Source: Pyrocephalus nanus
Lineage: Eukaryota > Chordata > Aves > Passeriformes > Tyrannidae
Length of the DNA: 64,000 nucleotides
Direction of reading: 5' to 3'
Assembly: GCA_038380795.1 (NCBI GenBank)
Contig: CM076277.1
Span: 3,129,501-3,193,500 of the forward strand
Part shown: piece by piece, positions 61,056 to 64,000 of the stretch
Layout: every line of letters starts with the position of its first letter
Numbering within the stretch: position 1 is the stretch's first letter
The notes under the pieces: generated by a model
Seen by the model: the letters and a program-made list of their open reading frames with translations, nothing else
What the model was told of the DNA's origin: nothing
Databases searched by the model: none
Made by a program: the position numbers and the translations under genes

Positions 61056-61907
61056 CCAGAAAACAGAAGTCACCTGGAGAGTTACATTCGGCAAGCAAAA
61101 AATATCCTTCACAGGGGAGGTCCAGGGCAGGACGAGCACCCTCTTTCTCCGTATCCTTCTGTTTGTCAGAAGGCATTTCTTTTTATGGTTTTCTACTATT
61201 CCCCTACCTCCACTCCACGCTTCCTTCTGCCCTTGATGCCTTCATAACAATTGTAATGAATCCTGCCTTCAGAATAACTGTTCCTCTGATTGCCAGGCTG
61301 AGCAGCGAGCCTGAAAATCAAGACTCGAAATGCAATGGAAACTTTGGAACTTCCCCACTGCTGATTGGATTTTTTTTCCCCTCTCCTCCAGGCTATGGGG
61401 GTGAAAACAAATTTATTAGAAATTCTCCCATCAGGATATTTTTTCAATTAGATGTTTGCCTGTTATACACCAGCCAGGTAGAGCAGATAAGTAATGTGCT
61501 CTCCCTCTTCTCATTATTGTTTTTCTACAGAATGCACTTCAAAACAATCAACCCCATCATTCCAGGTGGATTTATGGTAGAAACAGACATTTTAATATTT
61601 CCCTTTGCTTATAAACACTTCCTCTCTTTCTGCTTTGGTTTCAGACTTGGTGCAGACATTCATCACCCTCTGTACCCCCAAAACTGATCCAACCTGCACT
61701 GAACAGTGTGCACATGTGAGGTGGCAGGTATCACTTTCAAGTCCTAATTTGAAAGGAAAATACTCTTGTGCAGTTGTCTTAATCATCCTTTTGCTCTGAT
61801 GTAATTACTTAATTTTATTATTCTTTGGCTAATAGAGGCAGCCTATTAAACAAATCAGTGGCTGTGGCTGATTCTCACCCTCTCCTGCATGAAATGAGCA
61901 CGAATCT

Positions 61908-62013
61908 GAGGAGGGAAGGAAAAAGGGAAGGGAAAGGGGAAAAGGGGAGGGGAAGGGGAAGAGAAAAGGGAAGGGGAAGAAGAGGAGGGGAAGGGACAGG
62001 GAAAGGGGAAGGG
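61908..62013 (+). repeat. Purine-rich (GGAAGGGGAA)n tract
   Basis: About 105 bases of nearly pure G/A with irregular GGGAAGGGGAAAAGG-type units. Polypurine tracts of this kind can form triplex DNA. The TOX2 strand is C/T-rich here. Confidence 0.93.
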
Positions 62014-62859
62014 ACCCTCAGAGCAAAGTGCCCAAATTCCCATGAACTCTGGCAATGAAGTCAAACAAACACCATCAAATGCCTTTCTCTGCAGATGACA
62101 AACTCCAAGCCAAAGAACAGGCAAGACCCCATCTCGTGCCACGGGAGGTGACTTTTCCTGGCACCAATGGACAAGCACGTGGATGCTGCCAACCCCATTT
62201 AGAGGGAGAGTCCCAAGAACATCAGGGTTAATGGATACCAAGCTGTGCCTCCACAACTGCACCTCTCCATGGGACATGCTACTGTGTTTTTGGGTCCAAG
62301 CAAAAGATAAAAGGGCAGAAAACACCCCCTGAAATGTAGTTTTTCACAGAGAATTTACTTAAAAATGTAATTCTTTTACTACATCTCTTCCAGAGGAGCC
62401 AGACTCACTCTGGCTTGTTATTTTTGCACTACAACATTATTTTCAAACCTGTAAACGTGCCCAGAGGTCACATGGGTCCCATGTTAGCAAGATGAAAATG
62501 AGTAAGAAAAATAAATGCAGGCAGCAAGTTGGGACAGACCCCAAAGCAGCTGTGGGATCTCTGGCTCTGAGCAAACATGGAGAACAAATGTTTGCTAACT
62601 GGGAAGGACCCAGTGGAAAGAAACACAACCTCCTGCCAAGATCCCAGGAAGGTGTTACTTTTTCATGGATGGCACTGCCAGCTTGTACAATTTATTATGA
62701 ATCTCATCACATCCTCTTATTTCCTGAGAGCCACGAGCCGAGAAGAAAACCTCAACTCTGTAAGAAATATGTTGGCAGGACTCATGCCAGAATGGCTTCT
62801 ATACCTGTAAGATCTCTGAAACCTTCCAAACTTTTTATATATTATAATTTTAATTTATG

Positions 62860-62942
62860 TGTGGTGGTTTGTTTGTTTGTGTTTTTTGTTTGTCGGTTGG
62901 TTTTGGTTTTGTGGGGTTTTTTTGGTGGTTTTTTTTTGAGGG
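62860..62942 (+). repeat. T/G-rich low-complexity tract
   Basis: GGTTTGTTTGTTTGTG followed by TTGG/TTTTGG units. It resembles the tract at 44085-44192 on the same strand. Confidence 0.9.
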
Positions 62943-64000
62943 GTCTTACCTAAATTTTTACATTCACTGTTGGCAATAGAGCAGAGCACCTTAACTGCAA
63001 ATCCACTCAGAAGCTGGAGCTGGAAAAAGTGTCCTGTTAATACAAATCCAGCAGTAACTAACTATCTTCAAGGAGATACTGAGTGACCAGTTAAGAACAA
63101 ACTGGATGCTTCCAATGATTCCTACTGCTCAGAGCTATAAGCACTTGCCTCCCAGTTTTATCTCCTTGTGCCAGGACACAGAAGGTTTCAAAAAAAAGAA
63201 AAATCATCTTGGATGCCTTCCCTGGAGGAGTCTGGGGCTCCTACCTGGGAATCTCAGCTCCTAAGAGGAGATGGGAAAACACTTCAGGAGATGCCTGGGA
63301 AGAGTCTCAGGTGGATTCTGGAGCAGAAATTTGCCTCCAAAAGAGAAAACAACATCTTGGACCAAAATAATTGCAGCCCATGGGTTGCTAGGCTTCATTC
63401 AGCTGCCTCTGATGGCACCCTGCCCAGCATTGGGAAACATAACTCTTCTTTAGAAAGTGCTACAGAAGTAGTTTTGTCCACAATTCATTTTTATCAGCAT
63501 TATTTGAGTGGCAGGACCACATTCTACCCTAAAGCGCAGTTTGGCCACGGTACTTCCAGCCCTGCATCCTGTTCCTTCCCACCAGGCTCAGCCCTAGGGG
63601 TGTGCTGGGCACCCAACTCCAAACCCAGGGGTCCTGGCTCTGGCCAGGATCCTCTTTCCCAGTGCAATCTCTGCCTAATCCCTGGGATGTGAACTGCTCC
63701 CTCCAGCCCTGCCCCTGGCAGCACTGCCGGCTGAGCGGCCGCCTCGATTCCCTCCAGGAGCAATTTAGCATCACGCCTCTTCAGGGAATACATGGCTGAG
63801 GTTGGCCTAATCTCTTTAACTGCAGTTTCCCCATTAAGGTCTTTACACAACCTCTGGCCCGAAGTGATCTACTTAGCATTATTTATTTGTCTGCTGAAAT
63901 GCTTGGATGGCCCCTCGGCTGATCCTGTCAGAAAGGGTCAGGAGTTCAGCACTGAGATTTACGGCTCCCCCCAGGACCTCCCTGCGAGGGAAGCTCGGCA

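Larger units (their letters stand above)
59103..64000 (-). other. TOX2: TOX2 intron upstream of the 66-nt exon (partial)
   Basis: Sequence upstream of the small exon on the minus strand. No first exon, CpG-island promoter or MDV-type N-terminus is visible, so the promoter is presumably beyond 64000. Contents: an AT-rich block (59790-60450), one CR1 copy, a purine-rich simple repeat and a T/G-rich tract. Confidence 0.75.
61056..64000. other. Intronic stretch to the window edge
   Basis: Apart from the purine repeat and the T/G tract, nothing is recognised. 61380-61640 is T-rich. No first TOX2 exon or promoter is seen. Confidence 0.5.

Noticed and set aside
61013..61687. Plus-strand open frame of 224 codons
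   Set aside because: Starts inside a CR1 copy and continues through T-rich intron; no protein family resemblance.
1..64000. CRISPR array, prophage, operon or defence system
   Set aside because: No regularly spaced identical repeats with unique spacers, no dense coding and no bacterial-type genes. The regularly spaced similar sequences are dispersed CR1 fragments kilobases apart.
1..64000. tRNA, rRNA or snoRNA genes
   Set aside because: I saw no tRNA A/B-box pair with a cloverleaf, no rRNA segment and no clear C/D or H/ACA arrangement. A scan with tRNAscan-SE and Infernal would be decisive.

Overview
This is a vertebrate nuclear window and almost certainly avian. It is dominated by truncated CR1 LINE copies with the short 3' ends typical of birds. 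It has no Alu or L1 sequence, it is CpG-depleted in bulk with intron-like composition, and it has no dense coding. The only gene I can support is TOX2 (TOX high mobility group box family member 2), on the minus strand. Two coding exons are visible: a 66-nt exon at 59037-59102 and a 246-nt exon at 33178-33423. Both have canonical AG/GT splice sites and phase-0 boundaries, and they join in frame. The remainder is intron: at least 33.2 kb of the intron after the 246-nt exon (1-33177), a complete 25.6 kb intron between the two exons (33424-59036), and at least 4.9 kb of the intron before the 66-nt exon (59103-64000). The first coding exon and the HMG-box exons were not found and should lie outside the window, to the right and left respectively.

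Layout: 1-33 kb is intron carrying CR1 fragments on both strands. It includes two pieces with recognisable reverse-transcriptase ORF2 coding and two older L3/CR1-like remnants. It also holds an isolated CpG-dense patch at 24.8-25.3 kb, an RFX-type X-box palindrome at 27.64 kb and several AT-rich, TAATTA-containing blocks that look like conserved noncoding elements. From 33 to 59 kb the intron has further CR1 copies, mostly on the TOX2-sense (minus) strand and spaced about 3 kb apart. It also has a pair of related, non-CR1 segments of about 140 bp in inverted orientation at 53.9 and 55.5 kb, and several hairpins. From 59 to 64 kb there is one CR1 copy, a purine-rich simple repeat and a T/G-rich tract.

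I see no operon, CRISPR array, phage, toxin or defence system, and no undescribed multi-gene system. The observations most worth following are the inverted 140-bp pair, the intronic CpG cluster, the X-box palindrome, the TOX-like sequence of the 66-nt TOX2 exon and the regular CR1 spacing. Repeat boundaries are by-eye estimates, usually good to 10-30 bp at the CR1 3' end and less certain at the truncated 5' end.
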